A stretch of DNA of 64,000 nucleotides, from positions 73,910 through 137,909 of the forward strand of contig CAYYPK010000018.1 in assembly GCA_964473525.1 (NCBI GenBank). The letters are read 5' to 3'. Below, in pieces: positions 35,350 to 44,512 of this stretch. This DNA is from GCA-2687025 sp964473525 (GTDB lineage: Bacteria; Poribacteria; WGA-4E; GCA-2687025). The number at the start of each line of letters is the position of its first letter. Positions within the stretch are counted from its first letter, which is position 1. The position numbers and the translations under genes were made by a program. The notes under the pieces are model-generated. The model did no database searches. It saw only the letters and a program-made list of their open reading frames with translations, and was not told the DNA's origin.

Positions 35350-37119
35350 ATGGCGAGCGTAGATTACGTGTCGTGTGGTCACATCGACGACATCCCCGAG
35401 GGATCGCTGCGCGCGGTAAACGTCCAGGGACGCGCCGTGGCGCTGCTCAAGAGCGAGGGGCGCATTCGCGCGATCGACAACCGCTGCCCGCACATGGGCT
35501 ACCCCATGAGCGAGGGCACGCTCACGAACGGCATCGTCATCTGCGACTGGCACCACGCTCGGTTCGACGCAGCGAGCGGCTGCACCTTCGACCCGTGGGC
35601 GGACGATGTCGCCGTGTTCCCGGTGGACGTGCGGGACGGCGAGATACACGTCGGCGTCAACGGCGCGGGTGATGGGCGCGTGGCGCATTGGCAGCGACGC
35701 CTCCGCGAGGGTATGGAACAGAACATCCCGCTCATCATCGCCAAGGGCGCGATTGCGTTGCAGGACGCCGGGGCTCCGTCGCGAGACACCGTCGAGACCG
35801 GCGCGCTCTACGGCACGCTGTACCGGCGCGCTGGCTGGGGATCAGGACTGACGATCCTGTCGGCGATGGCGCGCGTGTTGGACGACCTCGACGACCAGGA
35901 GCAGGTGCTGGCTCTCTACCACGGCATGACGCACGTGTCGCGTGAGACGTCGGGCTCCGCGCCCCGCATCCTGCTGGAGCCGCTCGACACCGACGAGCAC
36001 TCCATCGAGCGGCTGAAGGAGTGGTTCCGGTACTTCATTGAGGTGCGGAACGCCGACGGGGCCGAGCGCACGGTGTTGACGGCGGTTCGTCAGGGCGCAA
36101 CCCCTCAGCAGGTATGTGACATGATGGTCGCCGCTGCGACGGACCACTTCTTCCGCGACGGCGGACACACGCTCGACTTCATCAACAAGGCGTTCGAGCT
36201 GCTGGAACTGCTCGGGTGGGACAAGGCGGAGCAGGTGCTGCCTTCGCTGATCGGAGGCCTTGCCGCCTCGTCTCGGTCCGAAGAGCAGAACCGCTGGCAG
36301 AGCCCGGTGGACATCCGCGCCGCTCTCGAAGAGACGTTCGAGGAGCTGGACGATCTCGTTGCGGCGGGCGCGGGCAGAGAATGGCCGCGCGGCGCGGCCG
36401 ACATCCTGACGAAGACGCTCCTCGGTGACGACCCCATCGCGATCATCGAGGAACTGAAGGGCGCGATAGGCGCTGGCGCGGAGATCACGCAACTGACGCA
36501 GACGCTGGCTTACGCGGCGTCCCTCCGCATCGCTCAGTTCCACACGAAGAACGAGCTTGGCGACTGGATCGCCGTGCTGCACACCTACACGGCGGCGAAC
36601 GCCCTACATCAGTGCGCCAAGCGCGCGCCTTCCACCGAGTTCCTGCGCGGCGTCTTCCACGGCGCCATCCCGGTCTACTTCGACCGCTGGTTCAACAAGC
36701 CTGCCGCCAGGCTGCCGGAGAACCGACGCGACACCGCGTCGTTGCCCGAGGACGCGGACACGCTGCTCAGCGACCTGCTCGCGCTCTGCGATGCGCAGGG
36801 CGAGGTGGACGCCGCCGCGATGGTCGCGCACCGCTACCTGTCGCTGGGGCATCCGCGAGAGCGGTTGCTGCAGACCCTCGGGAAGTCGCTCCTGCGCGAA
36901 GACGGCGAGTTCCACTCGTACCAGATGCTGGAGGCGGCGTTCACGCAGGCGAGCGAGTTGGACGAGGAACGCGCCCGCATCGCGTTGGTCGCGGCGACGC
37001 GCTACCTGACCGCGCACGCGCCGACGCTCCGCGCGATGGGCCAGACGGCGACGCTGGCGCTACGGCTCCATCGGGGCGAGCAACTGTCCGCCGACGACCC
37101 CGACGAGGATGTTGCCTAG
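35350..37119 (+). CDS. Rieske [2Fe-2S] protein with large helical domain
   Basis: A 589-residue protein. The N-terminal 100 residues are a Rieske ferredoxin domain with Cys46/His48 ('CPHMGY') and Cys65/His68 ('CDWHHARFD'). The rest is a roughly 480-residue all-helical domain with several conserved-looking His positions ('DHFFRDGGHTLDFINKAF', 'AQFHTKNELGDWIAVLHTYT', 'NALHQCAKR', 'RGVFHGAIPVYFDRW'). A metal-dependent or questin-oxidase-like oxygenase fed by the Rieske cluster is possible but not shown. The ATG at 35350 has AAGGAG at ideal spacing, so the longer frame to 35278 is rejected. A strong terminator hairpin follows. Confidence 0.8.
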   Translation: MASVDYVSCGHIDDIPEGSLRAVNVQGRAVALLKSEGRIRAIDNRCPHMGYPMSEGTLTNGIVICDWHHARFDAASGCTFDPWADDVAVFPVDVRDGEIHVGVNGAGDGRVAHWQRRLREGMEQNIPLIIAKGAIALQDAGAPSRDTVETGALYGTLYRRAGWGSGLTILSAMARVLDDLDDQEQVLALYHGMTHVSRETSGSAPRILLEPLDTDEHSIERLKEWFRYFIEVRNADGAERTVLTAVRQGATPQQVCDMMVAAATDHFFRDGGHTLDFINKAFELLELLGWDKAEQVLPSLIGGLAASSRSEEQNRWQSPVDIRAALEETFEELDDLVAAGAGREWPRGAADILTKTLLGDDPIAIIEELKGAIGAGAEITQLTQTLAYAASLRIAQFHTKNELGDWIAVLHTYTAANALHQCAKRAPSTEFLRGVFHGAIPVYFDRWFNKPAARLPENRRDTASLPEDADTLLSDLLALCDAQGEVDAAAMVAHRYLSLGHPRERLLQTLGKSLLREDGEFHSYQMLEAAFTQASELDEERARIALVAATRYLTAHAPTLRAMGQTATLALRLHRGEQLSADDPDEDVA

Positions 37120-37142
37120 CCACGACACCGCGATCGAACCGT

Positions 37143-37183
37143 CAGCTGCCGCCCAGCGCGATGCCGGGCGGCAGCTGGCCTTT
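37143..37183 (+). terminator. Strong hairpin terminator after the Rieske gene
   Basis: A perfect 12-bp stem, CAGCTGCCGCCC (37143-37154) and GGGCGGCAGCTG (37166-37177), with an 11-base loop, followed by GCCTTT. It lies 24 bases after the Rieske gene stop, between convergent genes. The T-run is short, but the stem is very stable. Confidence 0.75.
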
Positions 37184-37221
37184 GGGTGGCAGGGCCGGCG
37201 TCGAGCGCACCCCGCGCGCCC

Positions 37222-38280
37222 CTAGCCGGCCATATCGAACAGGGAGAGACCGCTGCTAAGGGCCTCGTCAACCAGGTCGTATGGAAGCCCGTTGAGTCGA
37301 CCGGTGTTGGACTTCAGGAGTGAGAGCAAGCGTAGTCTGTCGAGGAGTATCGATCCGCCTACGGGCGCTTCCTGCGGCCACTTTCCAGCATCGTCACGGA
37401 AGCAATACGGTATCACCATCACCTTGGTAGGGTCGACGTGGAAGTTGACGTACCGCCGCCACACATTCAGGTCGGGCTCATGCGCCTTCGTGGTCCAGTC
37501 ACTCGATACCGTACACTGAGCAAACACGGTGAGCAGTCCCCTGGCATTGTCTCCCAAGGGCAGCCAGGCAACGATATCCAGGCCTTCGTCCCCGGCGTCG
37601 TGTGGGGACAACTGGCTGAGCGTGCGTTCACTCGGCGTTTCGTGCATGTCACGCGCGAGCGCCCGAATCTTGCCCGCTTTGGAGCCACTGTAGTAGCGCG
37701 TCGTTGTGTCGAGACGGTTTCGGCTAAAGAGATGAGTATCGGCGTTCCCGGGAAGCAGCTCTCGGATCGCGTGGGCGGCGACCAGTTCGAACGCGTTGGG
37801 AATGTCTATGCGCCGAACGGCATTCATACGCTGGTGTGACGCCGCCAATAGACAGAACAGATATCGGCGTCGCTGGTCTCTGTCTGCCGTGTCATCAGCT
37901 GCATCCTCAGTCGCTGGGGCCAGCTCGACGGCTCGTCCCCCATCGCGCAACGCGAAAGGATACCCGTCGCCAAGGGCGCGCCCGCGGTAGGCGATCTGGT
38001 TGAGCGCCCGGCCTACACACTCCTCCCGCGCGTCGTGGCCCAGATGAGTAGGTGGGCCCGTCGCGTATTCTCCTGTCGACGGGTCGAACGATGCGTCGAG
38101 ATACAGGTCAGCAGACAGTTCGCTGTGAAGTTCAGCGTCCTCGCGTAGCGTCCCAGTGAGATCACTAGTGCAGACGATATGGTCTGCGGTGACGACGCAC
38201 AGTAGCTCAATGTAGTCAGCGTAGAGGTGGGGTCGGCCCACTGGTGGAGGAGCCGCAATATCGAACAGTCCTTGCGGCAT
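37222..38280 (-). CDS. Possible PD-(D/E)XK-like protein next to ParB-like gene
   Basis: A 352-residue cytoplasmic protein, not assignable to a named family with certainty. The C-terminal half has a nuclease-like arrangement: a helix with Glu165 ('NAFELVAAHAIRELLPG'), then 'DEGLDIVAWLPLGD' (Asp235), then a strand 'TVFAQCTVSSDW' with Gln255, followed by Lys265. This is reminiscent of variant PD-(D/E)XK restriction-like folds in which the ExK Glu is replaced by Gln. The N-terminal 'YADYIELLCVVTADHIV' block is probably a separate helical domain. Its ATG overlaps the stop of the upstream ParB-like gene by one base (TGATG), so the two genes form a coupled unit, perhaps a defence module (inference). 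Confidence 0.6.
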   Translation of the reverse strand: MPQGLFDIAAPPPVGRPHLYADYIELLCVVTADHIVCTSDLTGTLREDAELHSELSADLYLDASFDPSTGEYATGPPTHLGHDAREECVGRALNQIAYRGRALGDGYPFALRDGGRAVELAPATEDAADDTADRDQRRRYLFCLLAASHQRMNAVRRIDIPNAFELVAAHAIRELLPGNADTHLFSRNRLDTTTRYYSGSKAGKIRALARDMHETPSERTLSQLSPHDAGDEGLDIVAWLPLGDNARGLLTVFAQCTVSSDWTTKAHEPDLNVWRRYVNFHVDPTKVMVIPYCFRDDAGKWPQEAPVGGSILLDRLRLLSLLKSNTGRLNGLPYDLVDEALSSGLSLFDMAG

Positions 38281-39424
38281 CAGCCAACCTGCCGCCCCTG
38301 TTCGCCATCGTCGCTCACACGCGTCTGAAGTACCGCCGCGATGTCTCTAGCGTGTTGTGCGATCTTGCGGGCGTCTTCGACATCCAGGTCCACCACATCA
38401 AGTGACACAACCGAATTGAGCACTTGCTGAGCCGCTGCGAGCTTTCCTCGGGCGTCGCGCATCAGGCCGCGAAAGTTCGTGAGTGGCTCTTCGGTGAACA
38501 GTACAGCCTCGTGGATGGTTGTGCGATCCAGTTCGTCCATGGCCCGTGTGTTACCAACGATCGCACTGAGCTTGCCGAGGTTGCGGAAGTCTTCCAGCTT
38601 CGTCCGACCTGACCGCTCGTCGTGTCCGAACAGCCACTGAGTCAGCCGCCTGGTCCTGTCCAGATCTAGACTGGCCTGCTGGATATCCTGCCGGCCTTCC
38701 AGACCCAGATATCCGGCTATGCCTGTATAGGCTAGGGCCGATGTGACAAGTGAGAAGCTGAGACTCTCCTCGCTAAGGCCTGGAATATCGAAGAAGTCGT
38801 TTCGCTCAATCTCCTCATACAGCGCTAGCCCCGTTAGGAGCTTCCGCACGTGGTCCGCCCTGCTGCCTATGGCACGAGCCAGTGCGCGGGCGCGCTCGGA
38901 TTCGCCGAGCGTAGCGTATTCGCTCGAGGTGCCAGCTCGCGCAGATAGCGGGCCTTGGCAAGTGGCTCCCAAGCCTTGATCCCGGTCACATGCCGGTAGC
39001 CAAGATAGCTTAGAAGGGCCGAACGGTCGTAATACACGATGGCCGGGATGGACGGTGGCCGGTGCTGCGCATCCGCGATGGCGGTTACAGCGCTCTGACG
39101 CAGCCGATCCCTGTCGATAGGAGGGTCATCGCGGAGCAGTTTCAGCGCCGCAAGGCGACGGTTGCCCTCAACGACCGTATACTGGCAATCTCCTTGCTCC
39201 GCCACGGTTACAAGCAACGGCTCGCCATCAAAATAGCCCTTGTCACCAATGGCACGCACAAGCTCAATCACACCTTCGCGCTCAATCATCCACTCGACTA
39301 GTGACGACTGCTCCGTGTGGCGTTCCCGCATGCGTTGGGGCAGACGGGGATTCTCTGGATCCAAGGCGATGTTGGACACCCGCAGGAGCTTCTGTTCTGG
39401 AGAGCGAGGATCGCCGGCCGTCAT
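38280..39424 (-). pseudogene. ParB-like nuclease-domain protein, frameshifted
   Basis: Two overlapping frames together give one protein of about 380 residues. The first (39424 to about 38930) encodes a ParB/Srx N-terminal domain: 'LRVSNIALDPENPRLPQ', 'TVVEGNRRLAALKLL' and 'VTGIKAWEPLAKARYLREL'. The second (about 38945 to 38280) continues the same family with 'SEYATLGESERARALARAIGSRADHVRKLL' (read in parts) and a helical C-terminus. The first 14 codons of the second frame only shadow the end of the first, so an independent start is unlikely. A one-base loss (or two-base gain) near 38925-38945 explains the break. ParB-type domains bind or cut DNA and some use CTP. The stop overlaps the nuclease-like gene downstream. 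Confidence 0.72.
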
Positions 39425-39805
39425 GTCTGCCAATCACGTCGGATTCTATCTGCATGGCCTGCCTCACTGTGCCACACGTTTGTGTACTCGGCAACGCGCA
39501 CGCTAGGGCCGAGCCCGGCAGGGCCTACAGCGCCGTGCGACAGGCGTCGCCGGTCATCTGTTCCATATCGTCTAGTGCCTGAGCGTATATCCCACATGTG
39601 GCCAGCACCCGGAAGATAGGGTCGTCCCGTGCTCTGCGATGGCGTCCGCAGGTACGCCCACGTGAACTAGCCGAGGATAGGCCGGAGAAGGTACCGCCGC
39701 GACTACAGGCTGCCTATCGGTTCATGCTTCTCGTGCCGCGCAGACGCTTCTGATGTCGAAGCAACCACCAACCGCGTGCAGTACTCCTAACGGACCAACC
39801 GTCCT
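39425..39805. other. Intergenic stretch upstream of the ParB-like unit
   Basis: About 380 bases between the ParB-like gene and the end of the phytanoyl-CoA dioxygenase gene, both on the minus strand. The only structure I see is a perfect 10-bp palindrome CCACATGTGG at 39592-39601, which could be an operator site. No open frame in it looks coding. Confidence 0.45.
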
Positions 39806-40747
39806 CTACGGCCCCGCCTCCTCCAGCCCTTCCCACTCGATCCAAGGGTCGCTCAGCACGCGGACCATGTGCCGCATCTCGCTGGAGCCGTGGTCACCGG
39901 GCCTGTAATGCGTATGGCGATGGTGCTTGACGCGGAAGATGACCATCTTCCGCGGCTCCGTCCCCGCATGGCGGCTCTCGCCGTGGCAGGTCAGGTAGTG
40001 CGCCAGCACGGCATCGCCGGCGCGCAGTAGCTGCTGCGTGCCGGAAGGCCACCAGCCTCCGTCCTCGGGTGAGCCGACGTACCGCGGTGAGTCGCCCATG
40101 CATCGGGTGGGAGGCGGGATCATGCGCGCCCGGAGCTCGGGGCGTTGGCCTCGCGAGGCGTTGCTACCTTCCTCGCGACGCCAGGGCTCCATCGGCCAGC
40201 CCGGGCCACCCGGACCTAGGGGTCCACCTGCGGCGGCCTGCTGCGCGAAGAAAGCCGCGTTGGATGTGTGCGATCTGGGGAGCGCGCCGAAGTTGCCACA
40301 GTCCGGCTCGGTCTGGTCGTTCAGCGCCACGCCGACGAGGCAGGAAAAGCTCATGATCGGGGCCTCGCGGTCGGGGTCGCCCTCGTGCGGCCCCGCGTGG
40401 ATCGCAATGCCGTCCACATGTCCGTTCCAGTCTCCGGGAGACGGGGTCGGTTCGCCCATGTACATGTCGAGTTGCTCTGGCGGCGTGGGGCGTCTGAAGG
40501 CAATCTGCGCGCCCGTGACCGGCTGGGTCTCGCCGCCGAGCAACTCCTCGAACAGCGGGCGTAGCGGCGAGCCGTGGTACAGCGCCAGCACCGGTTCCGA
40601 CGTGCCGACGTTCGCTGCGTCGGGCGCCTCAATTGCCGCCACGGCCGCCCTGCACAGCCCCTGGGGAACAAACTCCGGGAGGATTGCCACGCCGTCTGCT
40701 ACAAACGTACGGCGCTCTGTTTGCGTCATGGTAAGCGAAGCTCGCAT
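39806..40747 (-). CDS. Phytanoyl-CoA dioxygenase (PhyH) family protein
   Basis: A 313-residue Fe(II)/2-oxoglutarate-dependent oxygenase of the PhyH family. The iron ligands are visible as His110 and Asp112 ('WNGHVDGIA') and distal His255 ('YLTCHGESRH'). Arg266 ('TEPRKMVIFRV') is placed to bind 2-oxoglutarate. The N-terminal 'FVADGVAILPEFVPQ' start is typical of the family. Bacterial members hydroxylate diverse small molecules; the substrate here is unknown. The ATG at 40747 has an AGGGA ribosome site, while another in-frame ATG at 40729 lacks one. It follows the binding-protein gene of the second sugar transporter by about 100 bases and may be part of that operon. Confidence 0.88.
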   Translation of the reverse strand: MRASLTMTQTERRTFVADGVAILPEFVPQGLCRAAVAAIEAPDAANVGTSEPVLALYHGSPLRPLFEELLGGETQPVTGAQIAFRRPTPPEQLDMYMGEPTPSPGDWNGHVDGIAIHAGPHEGDPDREAPIMSFSCLVGVALNDQTEPDCGNFGALPRSHTSNAAFFAQQAAAGGPLGPGGPGWPMEPWRREEGSNASRGQRPELRARMIPPPTRCMGDSPRYVGSPEDGGWWPSGTQQLLRAGDAVLAHYLTCHGESRHAGTEPRKMVIFRVKHHRHTHYRPGDHGSSEMRHMVRVLSDPWIEWEGLEEAGP

Positions 40748-40845
40748 CAATAGTTCCCTGTCCCTAGGCTACCCATGCTCTGACTGCCTCCAAGGGGTGG
40801 CAGGCCCGCCGCCATCGGCCCAGACGCGCGCCCGATGGGCCGCGA

Positions 40846-42192
40846 TCACCCAGCCGCCTTAGCCGCCAGGCCTGGCTCCCGCTCGATATTGCGACGAACC
40901 CGCGCGTTGATCTCTGCCGCCAACTCTCGCATCGCCTCGTCTGGGCCGATGAGTCCATTTTCGACCTGCTCAATGCGCTCCCTCAACCATCGCTCGACCA
41001 GCGCTCCGTTGATGTACGGGCTCACATCGAGCGCCCGACCATGCGTTACAGCGTCGATGAACGGCTGGTGGAAGGCGGGGTTTCCCACGACGCCGTTCGC
41101 CAGATCCTCGCCCGTGCGAGCGCGTGCGGGGTTCGGCGGCAGGGCGTCCCCGTCGTCGACGATGAGACCACTGTATTCGGGCGTCGCGAGATATTGCAGA
41201 AAGCTCAGCACCTCCTGCGCCCGTGGGCTCTGAGCGTTCACGGCAGCGGATCGCGCGCCGATCATGCCCTGCGACGCTCGTTCACCAACCCGAGGTAGAC
41301 GGACGGCTCCCAGGTCGTCCGCGAGGCCTGGGTAGTTCTTCGCCTGCACGATATACCACCTCCCGATGAAGATCATCGCTGCCTTCCCGGTGGAGAACCA
41401 GTTGATCCCGCCACTGCCCCATCCGCCTTGCGAGGACAGGGACGCCGCCTCCGCTGGGGTGGGTAGCACGCGGTCTACGTGCATCAGGCGGTGGTAGAGG
41501 CGCATCGTCGCCAACGCGGCGGGTTCGTCGAGCGCCGAGCGCAGTCCGTCCTCGCTGAACATCCTGCCGCCGGCGCCCATGAGCGTGTCCTGGACGAACC
41601 ACACGGGTGACCAATGCGCGACAGCCAGGTGCGTATCGCCACTGCGCGAGGGCGTGTCGCGTATCCGCCTAGCCGTGTCCACGAACTGCTCGTACGTCCA
41701 GCCCGCCTCTGGATAGGGCACGCCGTGATCGTCGAAGATGGCGCGGTTGTAGATGACGCAGTTGGCCCACACGTTCGCGGGGAAGCAGTATTGGCGTCCT
41801 TCGACCTTCAGCGCGTCCTCCACGGAGGGGTATGTGTGCCGGGGAGCGAATCCCATCCGCTCCGCGTGTGACGTGATGTCCAGCAGAATCCCCGACTGCA
41901 CGAGGTTCCACAGTTGCTGCTGGTTGTACACGTCGACGATGTCCGGCCCCACGCCGGTGGCGCATTGCACGATGAGTTTGGTCTGGTCGCCGCCCAGCCC
42001 GGGATCAACGAACACTTCGAGACCGGGGTACATCTCGCCGAACAGCCCCGCCTGCACGGTACGCGCGGGGTTTGGGTCGGTCGCCCAACTCATGCGGACC
42101 ACGCCCGCCTCGTCCGGTCGGTCAAGGGACGCTTGCGCAAGGACGTAGAGCCCCACCACGAGCGCCAGCCACACGACGAACGCCTTCTGCAC
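40846..42192 (-). CDS. Extracellular sugar-binding protein (family 1) of ABC transporter
   Basis: A 448-residue periplasmic binding protein of the CUT1 type. The N-terminal hydrophobic signal is 'AFVVWLALVVGLYVLAQAS'. Family features follow: 'GVGPDIVDVYNQQQLWNL', 'NVWANCVIYNRAIFDDHGV', 'GWTYEQFVDTARRI' and 'GKAAMIFIGRWYI'. It delivers a sugar or oligosaccharide to the MalF/MalG-type permeases encoded just upstream. The start codon is GTG, three bases after the MalG stop, with a GAAGGG ribosome site inside the end of that gene. Unlike the transporter at 9.6-13.9 kb, the binding protein here is a separate polypeptide. Confidence 0.9.
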   Translation of the reverse strand: MQKAFVVWLALVVGLYVLAQASLDRPDEAGVVRMSWATDPNPARTVQAGLFGEMYPGLEVFVDPGLGGDQTKLIVQCATGVGPDIVDVYNQQQLWNLVQSGILLDITSHAERMGFAPRHTYPSVEDALKVEGRQYCFPANVWANCVIYNRAIFDDHGVPYPEAGWTYEQFVDTARRIRDTPSRSGDTHLAVAHWSPVWFVQDTLMGAGGRMFSEDGLRSALDEPAALATMRLYHRLMHVDRVLPTPAEAASLSSQGGWGSGGINWFSTGKAAMIFIGRWYIVQAKNYPGLADDLGAVRLPRVGERASQGMIGARSAAVNAQSPRAQEVLSFLQYLATPEYSGLIVDDGDALPPNPARARTGEDLANGVVGNPAFHQPFIDAVTHGRALDVSPYINGALVERWLRERIEQVENGLIGPDEAMRELAAEINARVRRNIEREPGLAAKAAG

Positions 42193-42195
42193 AGG

Positions 42196-43050
42196 CTAGC
42201 CCTTCACGCTTCCCAGTTGCAGTCCGCTCACGAGGTACCTCTGGAACACGACGAACACGATCACGAGCGGTGCGATGTTCATCACCGTTGCCGCCATCAT
42301 GAGCTCCGCCTGCCTGCCGTAGCTCGTGTCCAACGCCAGTAAGCCGACCGACATTGGGTAGAACTGCGGCTGATTCAGCATGATGAGCGGCCAGAAGAAC
42401 GACTGGTACGCGCCCAGGAACGTGATGATCGTCAGGGCGATCAGCCCGGGCCGCGCGAGCGGGACGATCACGTGCCAGAACACGCGCCAGTGGCCCGCGC
42501 CATCCATGCGCGCCGCCTCGTCCAGGGACGTTGGGATGGACAACATGAATTGGCGGAGGAGGAACGTCCCAAACGCGCTGAACGCCGCCGGAACGATCAG
42601 ACCGTGGTACGTGTTCAGGAAGCCCAGCGACACCATCACCTGGAAGTTCGGGATCATCATGACGACGCCGGGAATCATCATCGTGGCGATGTACAGCAGG
42701 AAGACCTTGTCCCGGCCTCGCCAGCGCATTCGCGAGAACGCGTACGCCGCCATGGCGCTCGTGACCGCCTGGAGGAAGGTGATCGTGAGGGCGACGAAGA
42801 GGCTGTTGAAGTACCAGCGCCCAAACTTGAGACCTAGCTTCCTACCGGTTACCGGGTCGGGTTCGATGTCCAGGACGATGGGGTAGTTGTGCAGCGTGGG
42901 ATCGGCGGGAACGATGGTCGGCGCCTCCGCTTCTACTCGCGTCTTCAACGACACGCTCACCATCCACACGAACGGCACGGACATGGTCAGGCCGACCACG
43001 CAGAGAAGGGCCAACCGCGCGAGGAGCGCGCGTCCCGGCTTCTGGCTCAT
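42196..43050 (-). CDS. MalG-type sugar ABC permease
   Basis: A 284-residue inner-membrane permease of normal CUT1 size with six predicted helices. The EAA loop is 'LDEAARMDGAGHWRVFWHVIVPL' (read in parts). Only about 55 residues separate helix 1 from helix 2, in contrast to the 300-residue insert in the first transporter. The ATG at 43050 overlaps the stop of the upstream MalF-type gene (ATGA), so the open frame extending to 43491 is not used. It forms a heterodimer with that permease and needs an ATPase encoded elsewhere. Confidence 0.92.
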   Translation of the reverse strand: MSQKPGRALLARLALLCVVGLTMSVPFVWMVSVSLKTRVEAEAPTIVPADPTLHNYPIVLDIEPDPVTGRKLGLKFGRWYFNSLFVALTITFLQAVTSAMAAYAFSRMRWRGRDKVFLLYIATMMIPGVVMMIPNFQVMVSLGFLNTYHGLIVPAAFSAFGTFLLRQFMLSIPTSLDEAARMDGAGHWRVFWHVIVPLARPGLIALTIITFLGAYQSFFWPLIMLNQPQFYPMSVGLLALDTSYGRQAELMMAATVMNIAPLVIVFVVFQRYLVSGLQLGSVKG

Positions 43051-44478
43051 GGCTCGACATCCACGCCGTGTCCGAAGCGCCAGTTGAGGGCGGTCGCCAC
43101 GAAGATGATCGCGAAGAGAACCCAGGAAATGGCCGCCGCGTAGCCGAGGTCGAGGTCCTGGAACGCCGTGTTGTACACGTAGTAGCTGAGAGTCGTAGTC
43201 GATCCCGCCGGCCCACCCGCGGTCATCACGCGCGCCTGCTCGAAGCCTCCTTGTAGCCCGCCGATGACGGACATGACGGTGATGAAGAACGTCACCGGCG
43301 CAAGCTGAGGCCACAGAATGTGCCGAAACCGCTGCCACCGGCCCGCGCCATCCACCTGAGCGGCATCGATCAGGGCGGGCGGGATGTTGGAGAGGCCCGC
43401 CAGATAGAGGAGGAAGTTCGTGCCGCCGATCGCTGTCCAGAACCCCATCATCATGAGCGCCGGCTTCGCCCACGTGACGCTCGCCAGCCATCTCGGCGCC
43501 GTCGCATCAGAGCCGATCGCCGCGAGGATCGCCGTGACGCCCATGTTGATTGGACCTGTCTCCGGGTTGTAGAGCGCCTTCCACAGCAGCATGAGAGCCA
43601 CGCCGGACGTGAACGTGGGTAGGTAGTAGATCGTGCGGAAGGCGACGACGTTGAACGCGAAGCCCATCGCCGCCATTGCCCAAAACACCGCGCCGAGCAC
43701 GGCGACGTTAGGGCGCCCCACCCCGACAAGCGTCAATGTGGTGATGACGCCGCACACGACCGAGATTCCGGCGCCTACAAGACGCGTCGTCTTGCCGCCT
43801 ACGGGAAGATCGGCGCTGACGAGGAGCGCGAGCGCGAGTGACCCCACGATCGCGAACGGGATGCCCAACATCAGGTATCCCGTGTTGTAGAAGTACGCCC
43901 AGAAGCGGCGGTCGAGGAGTTCGTACGCTGACCACATGGGGCGATGCAGCGCCCAGAGAATACCTCCGGCAAGCAGCAGCGCGATTCCCGGCGCGACGCC
44001 AACGCCGAGCCCCCCACGACCCGTCCTCTCGTACGAGAACCGCCCCGGCGACCGCCAACGCGACGATGCCCAGGACAACGACTCCCTCACTGCCACGAGC
44101 GGCGCCGACCACGACGCCGAACAGACCCCCGGCGCCGATCACCACGCTCCCCAGACGCGCGCCCGGAGCGTCGGAGAAAGTCGCCCACAGGATCCCGACG
44201 AGGGCGACGCATAGCACCAGCGACGCCAAAGCGTACAGCGCCAGGACGACAGGACTGCCGCCGTCAACAGCACGCACCCAGAGGAGGTCGGCGAAGTTCC
44301 GCGCGCCGACGAACCGGAGCGGCACGGATGGCTTCAGACTCCAACTCGTGAACGCCATGCAGAACGAGAGAACCACGGGGAAGAGCGTGAACGCCCCGAA
44401 GCCAAGGACATTGGGAGCGAGGAACCCCAGCGGCGCCAGTCGGTCGCGCAGGCGGCGTTGTGGTCCGGCGCGTTGCAT
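43047..44478 (-). pseudogene. MalF-type ABC permease with extra helices, frameshifted in a G6 tract
   Basis: The permease is split into two frames. The first (from the ATG at 44478) runs 'FLAPNVLGFGAFTLFPVVLSF' (read in parts) to about 44020. The second (about 44010 to 43047) contains 'FNVVAFRTIYYLPTFTSGVALMLLWKAL' (read in parts) and the EAA-type loop 'LIDAAQVDGAGRWQRFRHILWPQL' (read in parts). A run of six G (minus strand, 44013-44018) at the junction would restore one frame if it were five. Besides the usual six helices there are additional hydrophobic segments: about 115 residues after 'FVGARNFADLL', and about 55 residues after 'LLVSADLPVG'. If the indel is real, this transporter is inactive or phase-variable. 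Confidence 0.78.
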
Positions 44479-44512
44479 GTAGTGGCCCTGGCTAGGTGGT
44501 CGCGTGGCGCCT

